A DNA stretch of 64,000 nucleotides from Paulinella micropora (Eukaryota; Cercozoa; Imbricatea; Euglyphida), in assembly GCA_009731375.1 (NCBI GenBank), contig BJOX01000015.1:19186-83185 (forward strand), written 5' to 3'. The notes below the pieces were generated by a model, which was not told the origin of the DNA, did no database searches, and saw nothing but the letters and a program-made list of their open reading frames with translations. The translations under genes were made by a program, and so were the position numbers. Shown here one piece after another: positions 47,601 through 56,682 of this stretch. Each line of letters begins with the position of its first letter. The stretch's first letter is position 1.

Positions 47601-48653
47601 CTTCATGTTAGTTATGGCATCGTAATGTCCCTCAGTCTTTAGAATGTAAAGGTTAGTCAGCCGTTCGCCGTTCGCATCAAGTAGTTCTGTTTTATAAATG
47701 ATTTTGTCAGGGAATTCAACAATAACCAGATTGTATTTAATGTGATTAGCAAATGTATTAATTTCTGGTATTCCACACACATCCTTAATGACTTTCGCTT
47801 CATCGTGTAAAGTCTCTGCCATTTCCTGCTGTATCTTTCTTTTTCCCATTAGTATTGTCTTGAATTTTGGATGTTTTTCAATTTTTGCTTTGACTACAAC
47901 GATTGCTCGTGCTAAACATAAGTTATCGCTGTTTGTAATACAGATTACTCCTTTCTTTCTGTATATATCCAATTTGTTCAAAACCTGTAGCCTTGTCCCA
48001 CCCGTCGGCATTTTAACAGATTTCAATACAAATTTTAATTTATCAAAGTTTATTCCGTTCTCATCCATGTAAAGACTTTCGTTGCTTTGAAATATTGCTG
48101 ACAATCTTTCTAAAACTTTTTCAACCGAGATTTGATTAACTTTGTGCAAGCCTGTTGATACTTTTCCATAGTAATCAACAAACTCAATACCTAGGCTAAC
48201 CTTATCTTCGGGTGCTTGTCGTTTTACAAAGTCGTTCAACACAATCTCAATAAATCTTATTACATCGCGCATCGTAAATGATCGGAAGTTGCCGTTAATC
48301 CTTACCGCATATCGGCTTTCATTTATTCCTAGTTCGTGTTCCTTGCTGTCGTCCCTTATGATATCATAATTACCATACCGCAACAAGTCTCTGTAATTTT
48401 CTTTCATCTCTTTTTTCTCTTCAATCGTAGGTAAAGGTGGTGCTATTGGTATAGCATGGTGTCCGAAATACACCGCACCTCTTACTTGGTTCAAGTAGTT
48501 TTGGGCTATCGGTGTATCAATTTTATACCCCCTTACCTTCGGTTTGATATATAGCACATCCCGACCCCTGACAGACTTGATTTCGTAATTTATCTTATAT
48601 TCCCTTAATCTATCCAACCTGTAGACCTTGCCGTTATACGTGTGTGTCTCCAT
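44680..48653 (-). CDS. Protein-primed DNA polymerase B (short gap inside)
   Basis: A homologue of the E1 polymerase, about 1320 codons. The N-terminal half (48653-46837) has the OTU-like NSDNLCLARAIV, the Cys/His-rich zone, ExoI FFDFEAT and ExoII IAHNARGYDCQF. After a 33-N gap (46804-46836) the C-terminal half has ExoIII YCHSDVDI, motif A DICSLYP, motif B KLCLNSLWGKFG and motif C YHDTDS. Frames on either side of the gap do not register, which an inexact N count explains. One difference: FHGCYWHGC of E1 reads FYECHWHGC here. It is likely intact. It replicates the element by protein priming. Confidence 0.92.
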
Positions 48654-48818
48654 GTTTGATAATAGTATATCAAGGAAAATATAATTTTATAAAATTAAAA
48701 TATTTGTCTGCCTCTATCGGTCGTCCCCTCGTGGCCTCGTGTGTGCCCCTATATATAAGGACCCTCCTTGTCTTTAAATGGAAATTCAGTGGTTTCCGCA
48801 GAGAAACCTTTTTGATTA
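48654..48818. other. Intergenic region upstream of the polymerase
   Basis: 165 bp with an AT-rich part next to the polymerase start and a C/T-rich part containing CCCCTATATATAAGGACCC, a TATA-like core oriented for either strand. It probably contains the polymerase promoter. Confidence 0.35.
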
Positions 48819-49292
48819 TCAATACTTACCATACCCGCAACCGCAGTGGCAGTTATGTTCCATGTATCCACACATATTACATCTATCATCGTCATCTTTC
48901 TTTATTCTCTCCATATACTCTTTGCTTGGCCTTGGAGGAACTGGAGGTTTTTCTTTTTCTGCTGAAATATGTTTCTGAGACTTCATATGTCGCGTTTTGT
49001 TTCCATTATGTATTTCAGCACCACATCCACACTTAAAATCTTTATGCTTCCAAATGTTCTTCTTTTCTTTTTTGATTATTCTTGTTTCTTTATCGTAATT
49101 AATTTTCCATTCCTCATATTTAGGTATTGTATTTTCCTCGTGATATTTCTTTGCTTCTTCCAATGCTTGCTCTTTTGATTTTTTCTTTCCGATACAGAAA
49201 CTCTTACACATAACCTTTCCTCCTTCTCTCCATTGAACTTTTACCATTGGTCTCTTTTCGTTATTTTTTACCATAACACAACCTCTAGACAT
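48819..49292 (-). CDS. Zinc-finger / possible AP2-like DNA-binding protein, 157 aa
   Basis: The N-terminal part (KVQWREGGKVMCKSFCIGKKKSKEQALEEAKKY) resembles a short AP2/integrase-N-type beta-sheet-plus-helix DNA-binding domain. The centre has a C2H2-like finger (FKCGCGAEIHNGNKTRHMKSQKH). A Pro-rich linker follows, then a Cys/His cluster (CNMCGYMEHNCHCGCGYG). It is probably a nuclear DNA-binding protein, perhaps a TIR-binding or regulatory factor. It occupies the right-end slot where E1 carries an unrelated 78-aa basic gene, so this is variable cargo. Confidence 0.65.
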   Translation of the reverse strand: MSRGCVMVKNNEKRPMVKVQWREGGKVMCKSFCIGKKKSKEQALEEAKKYHEENTIPKYEEWKINYDKETRIIKKEKKNIWKHKDFKCGCGAEIHNGNKTRHMKSQKHISAEKEKPPVPPRPSKEYMERIKKDDDDRCNMCGYMEHNCHCGCGYGKY

Positions 49293-49351
49293 TCTAAATC
49301 TCAGTGTCTTCGTTTGTCATCCTATATGTGTCTTTATTTTATTTCTTTAAA

Positions 49352-49503
49352 TAATAATTATTTAAAGGTAGCCGTTTTTCTTTCTTTTGTCTGTCTGTAT
49401 TTGTTATAAATAGGAAGACGAAATAATGAATAACGGCTCTTAGTGTGGTTTCTGTAGAGAAACTGCACTGAAAATCTGTCTTAAAGTGGCACCCTATACT
49501 ACT
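49352..49503 (-). repeat. E2 right terminal inverted repeat
   Basis: 152 bp, the reverse complement of 28436-28583 apart from a few changes and an additional GACA. It ends CCTATACTACT, next to CTCTGC. Confidence 0.93.
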
Positions 49504-49509
49504 CTCTGC
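49504..49509. repeat. E2 target site duplication, right
   Basis: CTCTGC, matching 28430-28435. Confidence 0.9.
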
Positions 49510-50170
49510 TGCTGCTGCAACTAAAGCTGCGGCTGCTAGTTAAATAGTAGTTGGAGTAGGAGGAGGAAAGTAGCAAGACGAGGATTAGGAAGTTGAAGTA
49601 AGAGGAGGAAAGTAGCAAGACGAGGAGTAGGAAGAAGAAGAAGTAGGAGCCTCGGATGAATAGGATAGAGTAGAAAAGAGGTGGAGGAATAGGAGGATGA
49701 GGAAGAAGAGGAATCCTTGAAGAAGAGTAGGAGAAAGTAGGAAGACGAGGAGTGAAAGGAAGAGAAAAGAAGAAGGAGGAATAGGTAAAAGGAAAGAGGA
49801 GAAGTAAGAGGTGGAGGAATAGGATGAGGAGGAAGAGTGAGGACTAGGAAGAAGAGGAATCCTGGAAGAGGAGGAGTAGGAGTACGGAGAAGTCTGAGTA
49901 AGAGGAGTAGGAGGAGTAGAAGCTAAGGTAAGAGGAGGAGGAGTAAGGGGAAAAGACAAGGAAGAGGAAGAAGAGAACTACGAAGAGGAATAATAGAAAT
50001 AGAGTAGGAAGAGGAGGAGTAAGAATAAGAAGAGAAGGAGAAGGGGTACGAGTAGGAGTAAGAGGAGGAGGAAAAGGAATAGAAAGAGGAGGCAAAAGAG
50101 AGATCGAGAGAGAGAGAGGAGAGGAGTAGGAGTAGTTGGAGGAGCAGGAGTAGGAGGAGAAAAAATATGA
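49510..50170. repeat. Purine-rich GGA/GAAGA imperfect repeat tract
   Basis: Low-complexity purine-rich sequence with recurring AGGAGGA, GAAGAAG and GAGTAGGA words. Ser/Pro/Leu-rich frames on the minus strand are repeat translations. No gene. Confidence 0.8.
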
Positions 50171-50279
50171 ATAAAGGTGGCAGTAGGAGGGCAGCAATAG
50201 CAGCAGCTGCTCCTCTTTACTTACTCGTCTTCTCCTCTTCCTCCTCTCTCATATCTGTCTCCTGCTCTTACTCCGATGC

Positions 50280-50349
<70 letters not shown>

Positions 50350-50630
50350 ACCTACTCCTGCTCCTACTCTTACTCCTACTCCAACTCCAACGCCAACAAG
50401 TCCTATGTCTATACCTTCTCATACTAGTCCTACTCCTAATCACGCTTGTACTGCTCTTATTCTTATTATTCCTACTACTACAGCTACTCGTAGGCTAGTG
50501 CTGCTCTTGCTATGCTGCTGCTGCTGCTACTGCAAGCTGTTGCTGCTGCTGCTGTTGCTTCTGTGCTGCTGCCGCTATATCTGCTGCGGCTGCTGCTACT
50601 ACTACTACTACTACTACCACCTACTACTAT

Positions 50631-50681
<51 letters not shown>

Positions 50682-51000
50682 CACTACTACTACTGCTACT
50701 ACTACTACTGCTGCTGCTGCTACTGCTGCTACTGCAAGCTGCTGCTGGTGGTGCTGCTGTTGCTTCTGTGCTGCTGCCTAGTGCTGCTGCTGCTGCTGCC
50801 ACTATATCTGCTGCGGCTGCTACTACTGCTGCTGCTACTTGTGCTGCTGTTGTTGTTCTATTGTTGCTGGTGTTACTGCCGCTGCAGCTATTACTTGCAG
50901 CAGAAAATGGTTGTAGCAGCAACAGCACTAACAGTAGCAGCAGCCGTAATATTAGTGTTCTCTAAAATATATGTGTCCTTTCCTATCCATCTCCCTTTCA
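50171..51000. repeat. (CTA)n/(CTG)n triplet-repeat region
   Basis: Pure CTA runs at about 50281-50350 and 50595-50715, embedded in interrupted CTG/CTA/GCT sequence up to about 50930. All long frames here are homopolymeric Leu, Ser, Thr or Tyr artefacts. Confidence 0.88.
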
Positions 51001-51400
51001 AATTCTGAGGTGGGCGCTTGCCAAGGTAAGTCGATAGGAAGGTCGGTGGGTTGGTAGGTAGACAGGCTGGCAGGCAGTTAGGTTGGTAAGCAGGTCGGTC
51101 CCAATGCACGCAAGGTTCGGTAACATAACATTACTTTCACTCCAAATATTCCCTTGTGCACGATTAGCGCGCCAAAATCGCCGGGTCAGCGGCCAAACGA
51201 CATTTTTTTTTTCGCTCGTCGTGATTTTTTTTCCCTGACACCATTTGCCCCCCCCCGGGCTTTGCCCAAAAATCATGGAAAAAATTTTTTCCCCCCCCCC
51301 CCCCCCCATCCCGGGGGGGGGGGGGCTGGGAGAATTTGGGTGATTTTTCCGCCCCGCCTTCCCCCCCCCCCTTTCTCCCGAAATTTTCGGGGCAAACCTC
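51001..51400. repeat. Dispersed host repeat with poly-C/poly-G tracts
   Basis: It includes GTGCACGA...AGCGGCCAAAC (51156-51198), which is also at 28157-28200, then poly-T, C-rich and G-rich tracts (51250-51380). It overlaps the 3' end of the F-box/LRR frame and seems to have replaced the gene's natural end. A GGT-GGTAGG-rich stretch is at 51010-51100. Confidence 0.55.
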
Positions 51401-52636
51401 ATGGGCGGGCAGCCCGGCCAGACCATGCTCGCTGATTGCACAATCACTGAGCGCCAGGCTATGCAGGCCGGCCGGCAACCCGGCTAAGTCCTCATCTGTG
51501 AGCTTGCAGTCGTCGATCGACAGCCTGCGCAGCACTTTGCTTAGTGATGCACATCTTAGCAGATCTCGCAGAAACTCGGTGTTCTCATCTCCTCTGAACG
51601 AGATTCCCAAATGTCGTAGCGGGAGGGTCGACAGCGATCGGAAATCGATTCTCTCGTCCATTTCCAAAATGTCGCCGCAAAGGTCAAGGTGACAGAGACT
51701 GCGAAATTTGGCCAGGGACGCGAGACCCGTCTGGGTAATATCGGACTTCCAACCAAGCTCGAGTTTTTTAAGTTTTGTTGCCACGTTCGCCAGCCGCGCG
51801 AGTTTTTCTAAGTGCCAGACGCGTACCGGGTCTAGTTTTAGTTCTTCGACTAGGGGCAATGTTTCCAGCTGGCTTAGCCAATCGAAATTGCCCATGAATC
51901 GGTAACGCACCTCGAGCCGCCTGAGGTCCGCGAGGCCTTCCAGGCACTGGAAGGGGCGACCGTTTAACTTCTGCCACGTTTTGGACTTTTCTTCGCTCGT
52001 GGGCACTTTTTCTTCTTGATCGTCGTCCGGACCGAAGTGAGACTGGGATGAGAGGACGCTGAAGCTCTGCAGTGATTGGCATTTGGCCAGGACAGCACGC
52101 GTTTTGGCTTCATTCAGAAAGAACGACGTTTCCAGTTGCAGGAGCGCGTGCGGCGCCCGCAAGGCAGCCAGCGCCGCCGGCAAAACATACTCTTCCTTGT
52201 AGTCAAGCAGACGCAGGCTGCGGACGGCCGCCGGTGCGCGTAGCAGCCCGACGAGATCCCTGCCTCGCACCGTAAGCTCGTCTATGCGAAGCCCTTGTAG
52301 TAGCTCCTGGGCCATGCTGTTGTTCGCCGAGACGCGGCTCAGGCCTGACACCTTGGCCTTGCCACGGTACAAACCCAAGAGCTGCCGGTGGTGCTGCTGG
52401 CTCAGGTCAATCTCGGGCTGCCGAAATCCCTGCCAGAAGCCTGTGGCGCCCGTGACCAGCTGGTTGAGCTGGCGGTTGACCAAGGCTAGCGCGGCCACGT
52501 CGGAAATTTTCAGACATTCACGCACCAGTTTCCACACATCGTCAGGGATGGAGAGGCGGGCCGGGGCGCAGCTGTGCACCGACGCTTTGGCTGGGCTTTT
52601 CGGCTCCTGCCGGACATTCCTTCTTTCTTTTTGCAT
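51164..52636 (-). CDS. F-box/LRR-like host protein, 3' end replaced by repeat
   Basis: The open frame gives 490 residues. An F-box-like helix set is near residues 27-60 (LSIPDDVWKLVRECLKISD..ALALVNRQLNQLV). From about 95 to 410 come irregular leucine-rich repeats (LRSLRLL, LRRLEVRY, LKKLELGW, LCHLDLCGD, LRRLSIDDCKLTDEDL, LHSLALSDCAISEHGL). Such proteins select substrates for SCF ubiquitin ligases. After GLAGLPAHE the sequence becomes Gly/Pro/Lys-rich and is translated from the dispersed repeat at 51150-51400, so the authentic C-terminus is missing. GC content and codon use differ clearly from the Polintons. An upstream exon was not found. Confidence 0.7.
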   Translation of the reverse strand: MQKERRNVRQEPKSPAKASVHSCAPARLSIPDDVWKLVRECLKISDVAALALVNRQLNQLVTGATGFWQGFRQPEIDLSQQHHRQLLGLYRGKAKVSGLSRVSANNSMAQELLQGLRIDELTVRGRDLVGLLRAPAAVRSLRLLDYKEEYVLPAALAALRAPHALLQLETSFFLNEAKTRAVLAKCQSLQSFSVLSSQSHFGPDDDQEEKVPTSEEKSKTWQKLNGRPFQCLEGLADLRRLEVRYRFMGNFDWLSQLETLPLVEELKLDPVRVWHLEKLARLANVATKLKKLELGWKSDITQTGLASLAKFRSLCHLDLCGDILEMDERIDFRSLSTLPLRHLGISFRGDENTEFLRDLLRCASLSKVLRRLSIDDCKLTDEDLAGLPAGLHSLALSDCAISEHGLAGLPAHEVCPENFGRKGGGEGGAEKSPKFSQPPPPRDGGGGGGKNFFHDFWAKPGGGQMVSGKKNHDERKKKCRLAADPAILAR

Positions 52637-52884
52637 GCTATAGACAGAAGAATTACTTTTGGTAGTTTATAAAAAATAACGGAAGAAAAAAGACTAGAAA
52701 AATTTTAATTTAGAAAGATACTGACTTTTCGGCCGGGTAAAAAAAAGCCGCAAACTGCGGCAAGTCTCGCGCGAGTTTGTAGCCACTAATCTCGGCAAAC
52801 TTCGAGCGAAACTTTCTTTCACCGCAAGATTCGGCCAGCGACTGAATTTTTTTTTTTTTAGCAAAGGGCATTTCGGTAATCCTG
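52637..52884. other. Upstream region of the F-box gene
   Basis: AT-rich DNA next to the gene start, then the first CGCGCGAAACTTTCTTTCACCGCAA-type units of the following array. No gene. Confidence 0.4.
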
Positions 52885-53805
52885 CTAAATTTAATGTAAA
52901 AAATTTCGGGAAAGATTGGCGGGCGGGGAAATAACAGAGAAATCATTAATTTTCCCCGCCCGCCATTCTTTCCAGAAATTTTTTACATTAAATTTAGCCA
53001 ATTGCCAAAATGACGATTTTTTTTCTCATATTCTCCAGAACCCGGTGAACTTCGCGAAACTTTCTTTCACCGCGAAGTGCAGCAAATTTCGCGCGAAACC
53101 TCTTTCACCGCAAATTTCAGTAAGTTTCGCGCGAAACTCTCTTTCACCGCAAGATTCTGCCAGCGACTGAATTTTTTTTTTTTTTTTTTTTTTTTAGTAT
53201 TTCGGCAATCCTGCTAAATTTAATGTAAAAAATTTCGGGAAAGATTGGCGGGCGGGGAAAATTACAGAAAAAGCATAAAATTTCCCCGCCCGCCAATCTT
53301 TCCCCAATTTTTTGCTATCACAAATTTAGACAATTGCCAAAATGACAAAATTCTTTTTTTTCTCATGTTGTCCGGAACCCGGTGAACTTCGCGAAACTTT
53401 CTTTTACCGCAAATTCCAGCAAATTTCGCGCGAAACCTTCTTTTCACCGCAAGTTCCATCAGATTTCACACGAAACTTTCTTTCACCGCAAAATTCGGCC
53501 TGCGACTGAATATTTTTTTTTATTTTTTTTTTAGTATTTCGGCAATCCTGCTAAATTTAATGTAAAAAATTTCGGAAAGATTGGCGGGCGGGGAAAATTA
53601 CAGAAAAAGCATAAAATTTCCCCGCCCGCCAATCTTTCCCCAATTTTTTGCTATCACAAATTTAGTCAATTGCCAAAATGACAATATTCTTTTTTTTTTC
53701 TCCTGCTGTCCGGAACCCGGTGAAGTTCGCGAAACCTTCTTTCACCGCAAATGTCGGGAAGTTTCGCGCGGAACCTGTCTAAACCGCAAAATTCGGCTAC
53801 AGAAG
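52730..53805. repeat. Tandem array of about 330-bp units with palindromes
   Basis: Three units share the order: CTGCTAAATTTAATGTAAAAAATTTCGG, a GC-rich palindrome, AATTTAG.CAATTGCCAAAATGAC, a T-run, CCGG(A)ACCCGGTGAA(C/G)TTCGCGAAAC, then several copies of TTTC.CGCGAAAC.TTCTTTCACCGCAA. Palindrome arms GGCGGGCGGGGAA/TTCCCCGCCCGCC lie at 52918-52930/52952-52964, 53247-53259/53282-53294 and 53583-53595/53618-53630, a period of 329-336 bp. No gene is supported. Confidence 0.85.
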
Positions 53806-54045
53806 AATTTTGTTTTAAGGGAGTAGAAGAAGGGACACGGAGAAAGAAAAAAGGAACACGGAGGGAGGAAGGGGAGGGAGGGAAAGGAAAGAGGCGGGCA
53901 CAAAAAAAAATGCGTACTGTTCTGTTTTTAGTCTCTTTCTCCGCTGTCTTGTTTTTTTTTTTGAAGATGAAAAGAAAAGCAAATATCTTACTTTAAAAAA
54001 AAAAGAGAGAGAAGGGCAGCCAGCTCTTTTTTTTTAAAGAACAAA

Positions 54046-54561
54046 ATGGCCCAGATCTTTTTCGCACAATTGTTGCGGGACAATGAATTCAAAGATAATG
54101 TAATTCAAGGACTGCCGCGCCTAGCCGATAGGGCCACTGCCCAAGCCGCACAACACGGCACGCTCGTGTTGCCTATAGCTCTGCGCACGGAATCCTGGGG
54201 GCTAGCCTGGCCCATCACTAACGACAGCTTCGAGCGGGCGCTGAGCACGCACCGCGCGCTGACTATTGTCCTCATGCTGCCTGCCACTCTGCGACCCGAC
54301 ACAAACAGCGACTTTATAGCAGACGAGCTCTACCGTATTCTCACCTTGCTGTTCAACAAGCGCGTGTACAACGATTTCTTGACCTACCTCTCGCGGCTTT
54401 GCGCGCTGTTGCGGCATGGCTGCGTGTACGAGTGCCAGTACGCTGAAACACAACCACCATACGAAGTACCAGAGCTTTCTTTCAGCATAAGAAATTACGA
54501 ACAGAACCTGCAAGCAAGGGTTGCTGGACTTGTTTCAGAGAATACTCGCGTTGACGCTTCC
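54046..54561 (+). CDS. Unknown protein, 5' part (first copy, runs into gap)
   Basis: Starts MAQIFFAQLLRDNEFKDN. 172 residues are visible before a 326-N gap (54562-54887). The sequence is balanced, globular-looking and GC-rich in codon third positions, unlike the elements. It is repeated almost exactly after the gap (54888-55363). Family not recognised. A short A-rich leader precedes the ATG. It might be a host gene or part of another integrated element, since an SF3-helicase fragment lies 2 kb away. Confidence 0.55.
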
Positions 54562-54887
54562 NNNNNNNNNNNNNNNNNNNNNNNNNNNNNNNNNNNNNNN
54601 NNNNNNNNNNNNNNNNNNNNNNNNNNNNNNNNNNNNNNNNNNNNNNNNNNNNNNNNNNNNNNNNNNNNNNNNNNNNNNNNNNNNNNNNNNNNNNNNNNNN
54701 NNNNNNNNNNNNNNNNNNNNNNNNNNNNNNNNNNNNNNNNNNNNNNNNNNNNNNNNNNNNNNNNNNNNNNNNNNNNNNNNNNNNNNNNNNNNNNNNNNNN
54801 NNNNNNNNNNNNNNNNNNNNNNNNNNNNNNNNNNNNNNNNNNNNNNNNNNNNNNNNNNNNNNNNNNNNNNNNNNNNNNNNNNNNNNN

Positions 54888-55594
54888 AATTCAAAGATAA
54901 TGTAATTCAAGGACTGCCGCGCCTAGCCGATAGGGCCACTGCCCAAGCCGCACAACACGGCACGCTCGTGTTGCCTATAGCTCTGCGCACGGAATCCTGG
55001 GGGCTAGCCTGGCCCATCACTAACGACAGCTTCGAGCGGGCGCTGAGCACGCACCGCGCGCTGACTATTGTCCTCATGCTGCCTGCCACTCTGCGACCCG
55101 ACACAAACAGCGACTTTATAGCAGACGAGCTCTACCGTATTCTCACCTTGCTGTTCAACAAGTGCGTGTACAACGATTTCTTGACCTACCTCTCGCGGCT
55201 TTGCGCGCTGTTGCGGCACGGCTGCGTGTACGAGTGCCAGTACGCTGAAACACAACCACCATACGAAGTACCAGAGCTTTCTTTCAGCATAAGAAATTAC
55301 GAATAGAACCTGCAAGCAAGGGTTGCTGGACTTGTTTCAGAGAATACTCGCGTTGACGCTTCCGGGCTGGGGCAGATGCTGTTTCGCCAACGCTTGCTAG
55401 ACCCACTGTACCTACTTCAGAACTACACGTTGCGCGATCCAGCCTCGCTACCACTAGACAATGACCTCATGCTCCGAGCTTGGGCCTTGCAGGGCAGTGC
55501 CGCCAACGTAACGTGGAACCTCCAGGCCATCGAAGCGTTGGCCCCGCAAGATACCGAGGCTAAGGCTTGCCTAGCACGACTGAACAATGTTTAG
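54888..55594 (+). pseudogene. Unknown protein, second copy with one in-frame TAG
   Basis: Repeats 54086-54561 with three changes, including CAG to TAG at the codon after ...SIRNYE (about 55304). The frame then stays open through ...GLGQMLFRQRLLDPLYLLQNYTL... to ...ARLNNV and TAA at 55592-55594, giving about 267 residues with the part from the first copy. The stop is a single C-to-T difference from the other copy, so it may be allelic, a sequencing error or a decaying duplicate. Function unknown. Confidence 0.55.
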
Positions 55595-55805
55595 TCTGAC
55601 GCTGGAAATCAACCTACAAACAAAAGATGCCATGACCAATTTGCCTGACTCCCTGGCCACGTACTGTCCGGCAATAAGCAAGCTCAAGGTCGTCGCACCG
55701 CTGTATCAAATGCCGGGCACGCAAGAATTAGACTTTAGGTTTTCGGGCCTGCTGCAGAGCCTCGAGCTAGGACCTTACCTTGACAAGAACAAGCGCAGGG
55801 CGTAA
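55587..55805 (+). CDS. Unknown small protein, 72 aa
   Basis: Overlaps the end of the preceding frame by 8 bp (ATG inside the LNNV codons), an arrangement more typical of viral or element genes than of host genes. The product ends DKNKRRA. GTAAGG lies at the stop, so continuation through a splice site is possible. An open frame at 55780-56115 follows but has no convincing protein character. Family not recognised. Confidence 0.35.
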   Translation: MFSLTLEINLQTKDAMTNLPDSLATYCPAISKLKVVAPLYQMPGTQELDFRFSGLLQSLELGPYLDKNKRRA

Positions 55806-56177
55806 GGAGCTCCTTGCGAGAGTGCCCGCTGACCTCTGGGCTGCAGGACCATCCAGCTGTGCTCTGCGGCTATCCTACCTTATGCACGACCAGCTGGGCT
55901 GCTCCTTACCGCGTGCCACACGCCTGGATAGCGACCCGCCGGTAGCGCCTATGAGTCCGATCATACCAGCCAAGCAGCCGGCCCATGGTGCCTGCCTCCT
56001 GCTTGCGCTATCTTCCGTCAGAGCTCGTGCCTATCCCTCTGGCGCGCACACTCACGCCGCTGCGGACTGCAAGTATCTGAAGAAAAAAAAGCATGTTCTG
56101 AGTGTATTGTTCTAAGTTTAGTTTGTCGACTGTGCTAGGCTTTGCAAATAGCCCGCTACAGCTACTCCTTCCATCGT

Positions 56178-56279
56178 ATGGTTCGCGCCCTGTCCCTCGC
56201 GCTACTCATCATTTGGGCTATTGCTGACGTCGCGCGAGACCGCGACTACCAGGGGCACAAGACGAGACGCAGCGTGCAG
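56178..56279 (+). CDS. Possible first exon of a secreted protein
   Basis: Starting MVRALSLALLIIWAIADVAR, a classic signal peptide followed by RDRDYQGHKTRRSVQ, the exon ends at a strong donor CAG|GTAAGT. The downstream part is lost at a 10-N gap (56289-56298) and a poly-C run. It is supported only by the signal peptide plus the splice consensus. Confidence 0.35.
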
Positions 56280-56298
56280 GTAAGTCGGNNNNNNNNNN

Positions 56299-56682
56299 AG
56301 ACCCCCCCCCCCCCCCCCCCCCCCCTATCGCACGTCCGGCCGAAAAGAAAAAAACAACAGAGTTACAGGAAATCATAAGTTTTAATAAAAATAATGTCAA
56401 AGAATGAGGTAGTTCAAAATGTCCAGGGAAAAGCAAGGATATTATGATAAAACACATGCTGTATTTATCTCCATTATTCTGTGTTGAACTTTCCCCCCCC
56501 CCCCACCACCACCACCATAAAACAATTAGCGCGAAAAACGTCCTGCCCTTCTGTCTCTTTTTTGTGAACAAGCATAGATTCGTTTTGTCTGTCTGGTGCT
56601 AAACACACAGCGAGGGTGTGAACGTAACTTCTTAAGTTTTAACAAAAAGTGCATGTGGTTTCGGCTTGCTTTCTTTCTTGAT
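56299..56682. other. Poly-C tracts and non-coding sequence
   Basis: Poly-C at about 56301-56325 and a C-run with CCA repeats at about 56491-56517. No gene is seen. Confidence 0.6.

Larger units (their letters stand above)
28436..49503. mobile_element. Polinton/Maverick-type element 2 (E2), complete but degraded
   Basis: A 21.1-kb element with TIRs starting AGTAGTAT(T/A)GGGTGCCAC and a perfect 6-bp duplication CTCTGC. Gene order matches E1 throughout. Integrase, ATPase, the small Gly/Lys-rich gene and the major capsid gene are open. Fibre, membrane protein, protease fusion, minor capsid, post-capsid and the left-end gene carry frameshifts or stops, mostly single-base indels in homopolymers. 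It has five of the eight paired-hairpin repeats. TIR tips of E1 and E2 are related (A[C/G]TA[C/G]TATAGG). Confidence 0.95.

Noticed and set aside
6585-49503. A virophage or giant-virus genome fragment rather than Polintons
   Set aside because: Six-base target duplications, TIRs, rve integrase plus protein-primed PolB and gene order fit Polinton/Maverick-type elements best; no giant-virus hallmark genes are present.
49585-50965. Ser-, Pro-, Leu-, Tyr- and Thr-rich open frames
   Set aside because: Triplet-repeat and purine-tract translations; no non-repetitive protein sequence.
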